Source of the DNA: CAZQKW01 sp964594075
GTDB taxonomy: Bacteria; Desulfobacterota; WTBG01; CAIYCZ01
Assembly (NCBI GenBank): GCA_964594075.1
Contig: CAZQKW010000013.1
Coordinates: 11,264 to 75,263, forward strand
DNA length: 64,000 nucleotides
Direction of reading: 5' to 3'
Shown: piece after piece, positions 8,510 to 16,345 of the stretch
Layout of the letters: each line of letters opens with the position of its first letter
Position numbering within the stretch: position 1 is the stretch's first letter
Program-made: the position numbers and the translations under genes
Notes under the pieces: model-generated
What the model saw: only the letters and a program-made list of their open reading frames with translations
The model's database searches: none
Told to the model about the DNA's origin: nothing

Positions 8510-8576
8510 GTCATGGCGAGGCGCGAGAGCGACATGGCAAGCCCACAATAGATTGCTTCACTTGGTTCGCAATGAC
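8510..8576. repeat. Palindromic GTCATxGCGAG...GCAATGAC intergenic repeat
   Basis: Starts GTCATGGCGAGGCGCGAGAG and ends TTCGCAATGAC with imperfect terminal complementarity. This matches the widely distributed small palindromic repeat (TGTCATTGCGAG...CTCGCAATGACA) found between genes in many bacteria. It lies between the oxidoreductase and the next gene. Confidence 0.7.
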
Positions 8577-8676
8577 TCCCATGTTGGCTATTCATTTAAG
8601 TACATAAGTTTTCTGCTATAATACTTGAATAATAGTAATCGCATTTTCTAATCTTTTCAAAAAGGAGGTTGCCGTT

Positions 8677-9012
8677 ATGTTTCTTGCGCGGGTTGTCATT
8701 AACATGGTGGCTATTTTGATTATCGCGTATCTTTTTCCGTCTATTATGACAGTAGATGGCTTTGTGGGAGCGCTTGCAGCCGCATTTATCCTTGGCATTG
8801 TCAACGCCGTCATTCGGCCCGTACTTATTCTGCTCACACTGCCACTGACCGTCGTAACATTTGGCCTTTTCCTGCTGATAATAAATGGGTTGATGCTCGG
8901 GCTGGTTTCGTACTTCGTGCCCGGTTTTAGCGTGAGCGGTTTAGGGGGGGCGATTATTGGCTCTATTTTGATCAGCATTGTGAGCTGGATTTTATCCATT
9001 TCTCTGATTTGA
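8677..9012 (+). CDS. Phage-holin-family-4 / YvlD-like membrane protein
   Basis: 111 residues, four hydrophobic helices, AAAGGAGG at the ribosome site. The core GIVNAVIRPVLILLTLPLTV followed by TFGLFLLIINGLMLGL is the recognisable signature of the PF04020/YvlD family, small inner-membrane proteins of unknown function found on chromosomes. A TATAAT at 8617-8622 with TTTAAG 16 nt upstream is a plausible promoter. Not evidence of a prophage. Confidence 0.9.
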   Translation: MFLARVVINMVAILIIAYLFPSIMTVDGFVGALAAAFILGIVNAVIRPVLILLTLPLTVVTFGLFLLIINGLMLGLVSYFVPGFSVSGLGGAIIGSILISIVSWILSISLI

Positions 9013-9037
9013 AATACGTGCATATATGTTGTATATT
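9009..9037 (+). promoter_or_regulatory. Sigma-70-type promoter for the typA leader
   Basis: TTGAAA (9009-9014), 17-nt spacer, TATATT (9032-9037). The -35 overlaps the stop codon of the upstream gene. The expected start (about 9044) coincides with the first base of the 9-bp stem that closes the downstream structured leader. Confidence 0.65.
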
Positions 9038-9044
9038 ATAAGCT

Positions 9045-9161
9045 GCTTTGGTTTTGTTTAGCCGTTGGTATGTCTGATTACAGACGATGCGCAGTGTGGC
9101 AGAGACAAATTCAAACAACCTTTTTTTATTGCGCATGAAACCTGAGCAGATTAACCAAAGC
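9045..9161 (+). ncRNA. Candidate structured leader RNA or small RNA upstream of typA
   Basis: A 117-nt segment closed by a perfect 9-bp stem GCTTTGGTT (9045-9053) / AACCAAAGC (9153-9161). Inside are hairpin GTCTG-ATTA-CAGAC (9072-9085) and a second stem ATGCGCA (9087-9093) / TGCGCAT (9130-9136), giving a three-way junction. It begins where the promoter at 9009-9037 should start transcription and is followed by CAAAAAAG rather than a U-run, so readthrough into typA, 115 nt further, is likely. Could be a cis-regulatory leader or a processed RNA. No known family recognised. Confidence 0.5.
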
Positions 9162-9276
9162 AAAAAAGACAACGTTCAATACCTTTGAATCAATCCTGCC
9201 GTTATCCCTGGCCGTATACACAACCCGTATACTCACCGGTCACCGCGCAGACTACTCAAAAGGAGTCATTGCATTA

Positions 9277-11082
9277 ATGCAGGAAAGAATTAGAAACATC
9301 GCCATCATCGCTCATGTTGACCATGGCAAAACAACATTGGTGGACGCCATGCTGCACCATGCGGGAGTGTTTCGCGAAAACGAGATCATCACCGAACGAG
9401 TCATGGATTCCAATGATCTTGAGCGTGAGCGGGGAATTACCATTCTGGCGAAAAACCTCGCTATACATCATGGGCGTTATAAGATAAACATAGTGGACAC
9501 ACCGGGTCATGCAGACTTCGGTGGCGAGGTGGAACGGGTGCTGAAGATGGTTGATTCAGTGCTGCTGCTGGTGGATGCTTTTGACGGGCCCATGCCCCAG
9601 ACCCGTTTTGTGCTGAAGAAATCGCTTGAGTTGGGACTGCGGCCGATCGTGGTGATTAACAAAATTGATCGACCCGGTGCCCGGCCCCTCGAGGTGCTGG
9701 ATTTGGTGTTTGATCTGTTCTGCGAGCTCAATGCAAGTGAAGCGCAGCTCGATTTTCCCGTTGTTTACTCAAACGCCCGACGCGGTTGCGCAACGCTGGA
9801 TGTGCGCACCGCTTCCACCAGCATGGAGCCACTCTTTGCCGTCATTGAAAGCAATGTATGCCCTCCCCAGGGCGACCCCGCTGCGCCGTTTCAGATGCTG
9901 GTTGCCAACATTGACTATAACGATTACATCGGCCGTATTGCAACTGGCAAAGTTTTTAATGGCACGGCACGATCGGGCGAGATGTTATCTCTTATTAAGC
10001 GCAACGGCACCATGACCACCGGCAGAATCACCAAGTTGCTGGGGTATGAAGGGCTCAAACAGATTGAAATTGCCGAGTGTCTGACCGGCGACATCGTTAC
10101 AGTTGCCGGCTTTGATGATGTTGAAATCGGTGACACACTGGCTGCCGCCGATCACCCGATCGCTGTCCCGTATGTCTCCATTGACGAGCCCACCATTGCA
10201 ATGAATTTCATGCTGAATACGTCGCCCTTTGCCGGGCGCGAAGGCAAATTCGTGACCGCCCGGACAATCCGGGAACGGCTGATGAAAGAGCTGCGCACCA
10301 ATGTGTCGTTGCGTGTTGAGGATACCGCAAGCCCTGACACTTTTAAGGTCTCGGGCCGCGGCGAATTGCACCTGTCGATACTGATTGAGAATATGCGGCG
10401 GGAAGGATTTGAAATTGCGGTTTCCAAGCCAGAGGTAATAGTGCGCGAACACGATAATGGGAAACTGGAACCCATGGAGTATCTGGTGATTGACGTGCCG
10501 GCTGAATACCAGGGGACAATCATGGAAAAAATGGGCCCGCGCAAAGCCGACATGGTCTCCATGCACCCTGTTGCTGAAACCCTGCGTTTTGAGTTCATAA
10601 TACCTGCCCGGGGTCTCATAGGGCTGCGCAGTGACCTTTTAACAGAGACTCGCGGCACTGCAATAATAACCCACATCTTTCACGATTATGCGCCGTATCG
10701 AGGAGCTCTTCCGGGACGCAAGAATGGGGTTCTGATTGCCCTGGAACACGGTGTGACCACTGCCTATGCGCTTGATGCGCTGCAGCCGCGCGGCATTCTA
10801 TTCGTCGGGCCAGGGGTTGAAGTCTATCCGGGAATGATTATCGGCCAGCATGCCATGGAGAACGATCTGATAGTCAACCCGTGTAAGGGCAAAAAGCTCA
10901 CCAATATGCGCGCTTCCGGTTCAGACGAAGCCATTAAGCTGACTCCGCCGCGCATCCTCACGCTTGAGCAAGCCCTTGAGTTTATTGAAGATGACGAACT
11001 GGTTGAAATCACCCCCCAGTCAATACGCCTGAGAAAGAGGGAACTGGACGCGAGCAGGCGAAAACGGGCTGCGCGAGGCTAA
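9277..11082 (+). CDS. typA: GTP-binding ribosome-associated protein TypA/BipA
   Basis: 601 residues, full length. G1 motif AHVDHGKTT at 12-20, switch II DTPGHADFGGEVERV, NKID motif, then the elongation-factor-like domains and the TypA-specific C-terminus (RGLIGLRSDLLTETRGTA; ALDALQPRGILFVGPG; PPRILTLEQALEFIEDDELVEITP). TypA is a translational GTPase that binds the 70S ribosome and supports 50S assembly and stress or cold adaptation. AAAGGAG sits 11 nt before the ATG. A 5' leader of about 230 nt with predicted secondary structure precedes it. Confidence 0.98.
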   Translation: MQERIRNIAIIAHVDHGKTTLVDAMLHHAGVFRENEIITERVMDSNDLERERGITILAKNLAIHHGRYKINIVDTPGHADFGGEVERVLKMVDSVLLLVDAFDGPMPQTRFVLKKSLELGLRPIVVINKIDRPGARPLEVLDLVFDLFCELNASEAQLDFPVVYSNARRGCATLDVRTASTSMEPLFAVIESNVCPPQGDPAAPFQMLVANIDYNDYIGRIATGKVFNGTARSGEMLSLIKRNGTMTTGRITKLLGYEGLKQIEIAECLTGDIVTVAGFDDVEIGDTLAAADHPIAVPYVSIDEPTIAMNFMLNTSPFAGREGKFVTARTIRERLMKELRTNVSLRVEDTASPDTFKVSGRGELHLSILIENMRREGFEIAVSKPEVIVREHDNGKLEPMEYLVIDVPAEYQGTIMEKMGPRKADMVSMHPVAETLRFEFIIPARGLIGLRSDLLTETRGTAIITHIFHDYAPYRGALPGRKNGVLIALEHGVTTAYALDALQPRGILFVGPGVEVYPGMIIGQHAMENDLIVNPCKGKKLTNMRASGSDEAIKLTPPRILTLEQALEFIEDDELVEITPQSIRLRKRELDASRRKRAARG

Positions 11083-11206
11083 AAATTTCATGTTATGCAT
11101 AGGCGATGGTATAACGGGTCAGTTTTTTAACTCTAAACAGTACCGGCATATCAGCTCATCGAGGTTTTAGGGGAAAAAATATTATAACCTGCAATGGAGA
11201 TGCACT

Positions 11207-12508
11207 ATGGAACAGAGACAGTTTTTGTTACAGCAAAAAGATATTCCAAACCAGTGGTATAATATCGTTGCCGATATGGGCGTCCCGCCGGCTCCGCCCC
11301 TGTATCCTGCAACCATGCAGCCATGCGGCCCCGAAGCGTTGCAACCGATATTTCCTGAAGCCATTATCGAACAGGAAATGAGCAGCGCCCGTTGGCTTCC
11401 AATTCCGGACGATGTGCTCAATATCCTTGCACTGTGGCGCCCCACCCCGTTATACCGCGCTATTCGCCTTGAACATGTCCTGGACACACCGGCAAAGATT
11501 TTCTACAAATATGAAGGCACCAGTCCGGTTGCAAGCCACAAATCAAACACGTCGGTTGCGCAGGCCTACTATAATAAAAAGGAGGGCATTACGCGCCTTG
11601 CAACAGAGACCGGAGCCGGCCAGTGGGGAAGCGCGCTGGCGATGGCTTGCAGCTTTTTTGGCCTTGAATGCACGGTGTATATGGTAAAAGTAAGCTTTTA
11701 CCAAAAGCCCTATCGCAAATCCCTGATGCAGACGTTTGGCGCCACCATTTATCCAAGCCCCAGTGATCAGACCGCCTTTGGCAGAAAATTGAAGGCCGAG
11801 AATCCGGACACACCCGGCAGTCTGGGCATTGCCATCAGCGAGGCTATCGAGGATGCCATAACATCCAAAGGGGTTAAGTATGCAATAGGAAGCGTGGTGA
11901 ATCATGTCGTTCACCACCAGACCATTATCGGCCTTGAGGCAAAACGGCAGATGGAACTGGCTGGTGAATACCCGGATGTGGTTATTGGCTGTGTGGGCGG
12001 AGGCAGTAATTTTGCAGGACTGGCATTTCCTTTTCTGGCTGATAAATTTGCGGGGAAACAGGTTCGAGCGCTTGCGGTTGAGCCAAGGGCGTGCGCCTCG
12101 CTGACTGCGGGGCAATACCGCTATGACTATGGAGATACCGCCAAACAGACGCCGCTGTTAAAAATGTACACGCTCGGGGCTGATTTTATCCCTCCCGGCA
12201 TTCATGCGGGCGGCCTTCGCTACCATGGCATGTCGCCGTTGGTAAGCCAGCTCTACGATATGAAGCTAATTGAGGGCCTCGCGTATGACCAGCTTGAGAT
12301 ATTTGATGCGGCAATTACCTTTGCCCGCTGCGAAGGGATTGTTCCCGCCCCCGAATCGGCGCATGCCATCAAAGCGGCAATTGACGAAGCGCTTCAGGCA
12401 AAAGCTGAAGGAAAAAAACGGATCATCCTTTTTAATCTGAGCGGCCACGGCATGCTTGATCTCGGAGCCTATGATTCCTACTTTGCAGGCAAGTTGAAGA
12501 ATGTTTAA
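11207..12508 (+). CDS. Tryptophan synthase beta chain, TrpB2 type
   Basis: 433 residues, longer than the usual 395-400 of TrpB1. The PLP lysine lies in VASHKSNTS (Lys112), and the phosphate-binding loop is GCVGGGSNF. N-terminal extension and sequence features (WYNIVADMGVPPAPPL, LWRPTPLYRA, KVSFYQKPYRKSLMQTFGA, GLRYHGMSPLVS) are those of TrpB2. TrpB2 converts indole and serine to tryptophan without a classical TrpA partner and may salvage indole. No trpA or other trp gene is adjacent, which fits. A short ORF and an MFS carrier follow 26 nt later; tryptophan or aromatic transport is conceivable but unproven. Confidence 0.93.
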   Translation: MEQRQFLLQQKDIPNQWYNIVADMGVPPAPPLYPATMQPCGPEALQPIFPEAIIEQEMSSARWLPIPDDVLNILALWRPTPLYRAIRLEHVLDTPAKIFYKYEGTSPVASHKSNTSVAQAYYNKKEGITRLATETGAGQWGSALAMACSFFGLECTVYMVKVSFYQKPYRKSLMQTFGATIYPSPSDQTAFGRKLKAENPDTPGSLGIAISEAIEDAITSKGVKYAIGSVVNHVVHHQTIIGLEAKRQMELAGEYPDVVIGCVGGGSNFAGLAFPFLADKFAGKQVRALAVEPRACASLTAGQYRYDYGDTAKQTPLLKMYTLGADFIPPGIHAGGLRYHGMSPLVSQLYDMKLIEGLAYDQLEIFDAAITFARCEGIVPAPESAHAIKAAIDEALQAKAEGKKRIILFNLSGHGMLDLGAYDSYFAGKLKNV

Positions 12509-12534
12509 AACAAGAGTTCTCGGGAGGTGTCGAA

Positions 12535-12597
12535 ATGGCCTCGGCTATGTGGTGTATAAGTCCTGCAGATGTTCGGTGGCGCAATTCTGCGGTATAA
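12535..12597 (+). CDS. 20-aa ORF with strong ribosome site before the MFS gene
   Basis: ATG 12535 is preceded by GGGAGGTGTCGAA, the best ribosome site in the gap. It encodes 20 residues and stops at 12595-12597, 4 nt before ATG 12602 of the MFS gene, which itself lacks a good site. Likely a coupling or leader peptide; chance is not excluded. Confidence 0.35.
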   Translation: MASAMWCISPADVRWRNSAV

Positions 12598-12601
12598 CAG
12601 T

Positions 12602-13834
12602 ATGGAGCAGAACCATCTGCGGCGCAATCTTGCGGTCATCACTTTTACCGCGTTCCTGAACTTCACCGGACTGACCATTGCTATTCCCATTTTTACGCCG
12701 CTGTGTCTTGACCAGACCCATGGAATAATTGCCACCGACACCAGTATTCCGGTCAGAACAACTATTCTCGGGGTTCTGCTGGGGATCTTTCCGCTCTGCC
12801 AGTTCTTTGCTGCTCCAATACTGGGGGCATTTTCCGACCGTTACGGCCGAAAAAAAATCCTTCTCTTCTCCCTTGCCGGCATGCTGGTTGGGTCAATTAT
12901 CATGGCGACAAGCATTGCCATATCAAACCTGCCGCTGGCATTCGTAAGTCGAATAATCATGGGAGCATTTTCCGGAAGCCTTGCGGTAACGCAGTCAGCC
13001 ATTGCAGATATTAGCGATGATAAATCCCGGGCAAAGAATTTTGGTCTCATCGGCGCCGCATTTGGCGCAAGTCTGTTTATCGGTCCTGCGCTCGGTGGTT
13101 TTCTCTCCGATCCGGCCATTCACTCGTGGTTTAATTACGCGACCCCCTTCTGGCTTTCAGCGGCATTGACAGCATTCAACCTATGCCAGGTGGCATGGCA
13201 ACTTTCAGAAACCCTGCCGCCCGAAAAACGCCGGCAAACAGATTTTCGTATTTTTATTGGGCCGATCAATATCGTGAAAGCATTTCGCGATCCTGTGTGC
13301 CGCGCCCTGTTTCTGGTCGTCTTTGTCCTGGGGTTCGGATTCAATTTTTTTACCCAGTTTTTTCAGGTCCTGCTGATTACTAAATTTGCTGCCACGCGCG
13401 CCCAACTGGGCATTGTCTTTTCATACCTCGGCATATGGGGAATTCTGACACAGGCTGTCATAATTAGACCGGTATCGCGAAAATTTACTCCAGCGCAAAT
13501 TTTAAACACTACTCCTCTTTTACTTACCGGCGTATTTTTATCCATATTGCTGGTTCCATCGCTTCCGCTTTTATTTGTGGTTTTGCTTTTCATTCCGCTC
13601 TTTAACGGCTTGTCAAACCCGAATTTAACAGCCCTCATTTCCGGCCTTCGGGGCGCAGAGGACCAGGGCGAACTGCTGGGCATAAACCAGTCCGTGTTGG
13701 CCATGGCACAATTTCTGCCTCCCCTGATTGGCGGTTACATCGTGGGCAACCATTATTCCCTGTCCATCTGGGTCACTGCCATGTGTTATATAATAGGGTG
13801 GTTCTTATTCATTCGCACCAGACAGACGTTTTGA
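12602..13834 (+). CDS. MFS transporter
   Basis: 410 residues from ATG 12602 (an in-frame ATG at 12569 adds 11 polar residues). Twelve hydrophobic helices; motif A GAFSDRYGRKKILLFSLAG between helices 2 and 3, and the TetA-like LIGAAFGASLFIGPALGGFLSD in helix 5. It resembles drug:H+ antiporters of the TetA/Bcr class, but substrate is unknown. It follows trpB2 on the same strand. Confidence 0.88.
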   Translation: MEQNHLRRNLAVITFTAFLNFTGLTIAIPIFTPLCLDQTHGIIATDTSIPVRTTILGVLLGIFPLCQFFAAPILGAFSDRYGRKKILLFSLAGMLVGSIIMATSIAISNLPLAFVSRIIMGAFSGSLAVTQSAIADISDDKSRAKNFGLIGAAFGASLFIGPALGGFLSDPAIHSWFNYATPFWLSAALTAFNLCQVAWQLSETLPPEKRRQTDFRIFIGPINIVKAFRDPVCRALFLVVFVLGFGFNFFTQFFQVLLITKFAATRAQLGIVFSYLGIWGILTQAVIIRPVSRKFTPAQILNTTPLLLTGVFLSILLVPSLPLLFVVLLFIPLFNGLSNPNLTALISGLRGAEDQGELLGINQSVLAMAQFLPPLIGGYIVGNHYSLSIWVTAMCYIIGWFLFIRTRQTF

Positions 13835-13876
13835 CTGATAGTTTATACGATACATTTTTTTTGAGGACGTTACCTA

Positions 13877-14007
13877 AATGTTGCCCACAAATTCAGGTAA
13901 CCCGCAAGAGAAAGACCAATGCGCAATGGGTATCATGAGGTCCATTAGTATACGAACGTCCGGGGGTTTTTCATCCCCGCCGACAAAATATTATGAAGAA
14001 AGTCCTG
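13877..14007 (-). repeat. Dispersed intergenic repeat R1, copy b
   Basis: On the minus strand it opens CAGGACTTTC, continues ATATTTTGTCGGCGGGGATG, and has the right-hand block CCCATTGCGCATTGG...TTGCGGG..ACCTGAATT. The right block matches copy c at 20690-20752 closely. It occupies most of the 290-bp gap after the MFS gene; TATAAT at 14052-14057 is a possible -10 box for the next gene. Confidence 0.65.
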
Positions 14008-14124
14008 ACAGTTTTTTAACTTGATAATTTTATTCATATTTTTTAATTTATTATAATACCACTTAGGGAGGGAATTCTCTTAACCTGCCGGGTTATTCGG
14101 GGTTGCTGGAAAGGAGCTACTATT

Positions 14125-14961
14125 ATGAACAAGTTACTCAATCAATTAATTCAATTGCAGGATCTTAACTTTACCCTGGCAGAACAGCAGGCGCTGCTGT
14201 CTGATACCTGCTTAATGGAACTGGAAGAATCTATCAAGGTCCTGTCACAAAATCTTCCCAAACAGATATTGAGCCTCTTTGATACCTTGCAATCCCGATA
14301 TACAACAGCAGTGGTTCCCGTCACTGGCGGAATTTGTTCAGGCTGCGGCGTGGCACTACCCACCTCGCAGGCCTATGAATTATATGTGACAAAAGACATT
14401 ATGCAGTGTCCCCGCTGTGCGCGGATTATTTATCCCGGCGAGGGATCGCCGCGACAGCTCAAACGCATCACCAAGACTGCCGATAAGCCATCGGCGGGCA
14501 TTTCGCGCTTCTCTTCAAACCGGCTCATGATCCCTGCCCTTAAAGCAAAGACGCGCGAAGAGACCCTGAGCGAGTTGATCGGTATCATGGCGACCGAAGG
14601 GTTTATAGAAGATCCCAAAAGCCTCATGACAGCCGCGCTTAACCGTGAAGCGATTGTGCCTACTGCGGTTGAGCATGGCCTGGCTTTTCCGCATGTGCGT
14701 GGTGTTGAAGGCGGCGGACTCATATTTTCCCTTGGTATTAAAAAACAGGGCATCAAATTTGGCGCACCCAAAGACCGCTTAACCCGCATTATCTTCTTTA
14801 TAGTTATTCCTTTTGCTGCGAGCGCATTCTATCTGCAGCTTATTGCGGGGCTCATGGAAACTTTTCGCGAGGCTGATGCGCGGGATAAGCTGCTCGCCGC
14901 CAGCACGCAGGATGAAATGTGGAAGGTGCTGACCGCGCTGACAAAGAAAACCATAAAATAA
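14125..14961 (+). CDS. Zinc-ribbon (CT398-like) / PTS EIIA-Ntr fusion protein
   Basis: 278 residues. The N-terminal 60 residues are helical/coiled-coil, followed by a four-cysteine ribbon (C71xxC74...C95xxC98), as in the CT398/zf-RING_7 family. After a Ser/Arg-rich linker (110-135), residues 137-278 form a PTS EIIA type-2 domain: EETLSELIGIMATEGFIEDPKSLMTAALNR, with the phospho-acceptor His190 in GLAFPHVRG. PtsN-type EIIA domains regulate rather than transport; the ribbon probably mediates nucleic-acid or protein contact (inference). No other PTS gene is in the window. Good AAAGGAG upstream. Confidence 0.85.
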   Translation: MNKLLNQLIQLQDLNFTLAEQQALLSDTCLMELEESIKVLSQNLPKQILSLFDTLQSRYTTAVVPVTGGICSGCGVALPTSQAYELYVTKDIMQCPRCARIIYPGEGSPRQLKRITKTADKPSAGISRFSSNRLMIPALKAKTREETLSELIGIMATEGFIEDPKSLMTAALNREAIVPTAVEHGLAFPHVRGVEGGGLIFSLGIKKQGIKFGAPKDRLTRIIFFIVIPFAASAFYLQLIAGLMETFREADARDKLLAASTQDEMWKVLTALTKKTIK

Positions 14962-15019
14962 AAGGATCCAGAAGCACGGCGGGAGTTAGCTGCCAGCATG
15001 CTGTGCGCATCAAATCCAC

Positions 15020-15352
15020 ATGGATTCTGACTCCGGTATTCTGAATACTATGTCTGACTATATTCTTACCTATAAAAACAAAACCTTCCAAAATGAAAAG
15101 GTTGAGCTTGACGGCGCGCGGTTTGAGAACTGCGACTTTAACGGTTGCCTGGTTTTGGTGGAAAATGGCGATACCCGGCTAATAAACTGCCGGGTAAATA
15201 ACTGCAAGCTGGTGCTTAAGGGACATGCATATACTATAGCACAAATTATCAACCTGTTTACTAAGGGACGGCCACTCAAAGTAGCGGAGTTTGATGAAAC
15301 TGGGTCTTTTTTCCCTGGAACTGAGGAAAAATGTTCTCCCGGCGAGACTTGA
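15020..15352 (+). CDS. Small pentapeptide-like hypothetical protein
   Basis: 110 residues from ATG 15020, or 100 from ATG 15050 (MSDYILTYKN); neither has a clear ribosome site. The centre shows short strands with regularly spaced Cys/Asn (GARFENCDFNGC, TRLINCRVNNCKLVL), reminiscent of pentapeptide-repeat coils or a small beta-helix. Function unknown. Its end overlaps the release-factor-like gene by 22 nt, which suggests linked translation and supports it being real. Confidence 0.6.
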   Translation: MDSDSGILNTMSDYILTYKNKTFQNEKVELDGARFENCDFNGCLVLVENGDTRLINCRVNNCKLVLKGHAYTIAQIINLFTKGRPLKVAEFDETGSFFPGTEEKCSPGET

Positions 15353-15660
15353 AAATTAGCTTTTACCGCAGTAGCGGCCCTGGCGGCCAGCGTAAAAACA
15401 AGGTTGAGACCGCGGTGCGCGCTACCCATATCCCTACGGGAATAACCGCAATTGCGACTGAATTCCGTTCCCAGTCCCAAAATCGGGCGCTGGCATTGAA
15501 GCGCCTTGAAGAAAAGCTCAAAAAACGATTGCTGCGGAAAAAGCCGCGGCGCAAGACAGCTGCCCCGCAGGCTGCGATCGAACACCGCCTCACGCAAAAG
15601 AAAAAACATGCGGCAAAAAAAATGTTGCGCAAAATTCAACCCGCTGCATTGGCAGAATAA
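15331..15660 (+). CDS. Release-factor-like peptidyl-tRNA hydrolase domain protein (ArfB-like)
   Basis: 109 residues. SSGPGGQ, with the catalytic GGQ at 18-20, followed by NKVETAVRATHIPTG and the family's SQSQNRALALKRL. The C-terminus is a Lys/Arg-rich tail (LKKRLLRKKPRRK...), as in ArfB/YaeJ, which enters the mRNA channel of stalled ribosomes and releases the nascent chain. It lacks codon-recognition domains. Length is slightly shorter than E. coli ArfB (140). Role in ribosome rescue is inferred from the family. Confidence 0.85.
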   Translation: MFSRRDLKISFYRSSGPGGQRKNKVETAVRATHIPTGITAIATEFRSQSQNRALALKRLEEKLKKRLLRKKPRRKTAAPQAAIEHRLTQKKKHAAKKMLRKIQPAALAE

Positions 15661-15668
15661 ATTTGTGA

Positions 15669-15721
15669 TTGACAAGACATTTTTTTTATTTTAATTCTTT
15701 ACCTACCGGTAAGTAAGTAAA
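15669..15721 (+). promoter_or_regulatory. Promoter and palindromic TetR operator for the efflux operon
   Basis: TTGACA (15669-15674) is followed 15-17 nt later by an AT-rich -10 (TTTAAT/TAATTC). Immediately downstream, TTTACCTACCGGTAAGTAAGTAAA contains the palindrome TTACCTACCGGTAAGTAA centred on ACCGGT. It ends just before the TetR start codon, the usual position for an autorepressor site. Confidence 0.6.
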
Positions 15722-15723
15722 TT

Positions 15724-16320
15724 ATGCATATGGGACATTCATCAAAAGATAAAATTATCAAGGCTGCCATACGGGTCTTTTCAAAAAAAGGCTACGACGG
15801 CGCCTCAATGCGGGAGATCGCGGCTGCAGCCCGGCTCACCAAGCCGATGATTTACTACTATTTCAAAAATAAAAAATGCCTTTACCGGTATCTCTTGGAA
15901 AACCACATTGAAACCTTGCAGCAGGGGTTGTTTTCCATATTACAGTCGCAGCAGGACCCCGTTACTATTTTGGGACGCATCATTGACTTTTACGATGAAA
16001 CGTTCCGCAGCAATCCGGAGATGTTTTACCTGATTCAACGTGAAACCACGGGAGAAGGTCGTTTTGTCGAACTGCTGACAAAAAAATATTTTTCTGAAAT
16101 ACACCTGCGCATGACCCAGTTTTTTCAACATGGCATCCTGCAGGGTGCATTTCGGCCATCAATACATCCTGCTTTATGTTCATTATCGCTGGTCGCCATT
16201 CTCATGTTTCATTTTTCTCAAGGCACGGTGGTTCAGCATCTCTTGCAAACGGTATTCAACGACATGTTTGCACCTGATGCAATTCATGCTCATATTATGA
16301 GCCTTTTCACTGTTGGCTAA
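15724..16320 (+). CDS. TetR/AcrR family transcriptional regulator
   Basis: 198 residues. Residues about 8-54 form the TetR helix-turn-helix (AIRVFSKKGYDGASMREIAAAARLTKPMIYYYFKNKKCLY). The C-terminal part is the ligand-binding helical bundle (HPALCSLSLVAILMFHF). First gene of the efflux operon; the palindrome upstream is likely its operator, so it should repress itself and emrA-emrB-tolC until a ligand binds. An ATG at 15730 is an alternative start. Confidence 0.93.
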   Translation: MHMGHSSKDKIIKAAIRVFSKKGYDGASMREIAAAARLTKPMIYYYFKNKKCLYRYLLENHIETLQQGLFSILQSQQDPVTILGRIIDFYDETFRSNPEMFYLIQRETTGEGRFVELLTKKYFSEIHLRMTQFFQHGILQGAFRPSIHPALCSLSLVAILMFHFSQGTVVQHLLQTVFNDMFAPDAIHAHIMSLFTVG

Positions 16321-16345
16321 AGGATTTTTAGAAGGAGCCGGAACG

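Noticed and set aside
8677..9012. Prophage indicated by a 'holin-like' protein
   Set aside because: The family is a chromosomal membrane protein; no other phage gene is nearby.
11083..11206. T-box or trp leader upstream of trpB2
   Set aside because: No T-box sequence, Trp-codon run or attenuator pair visible.
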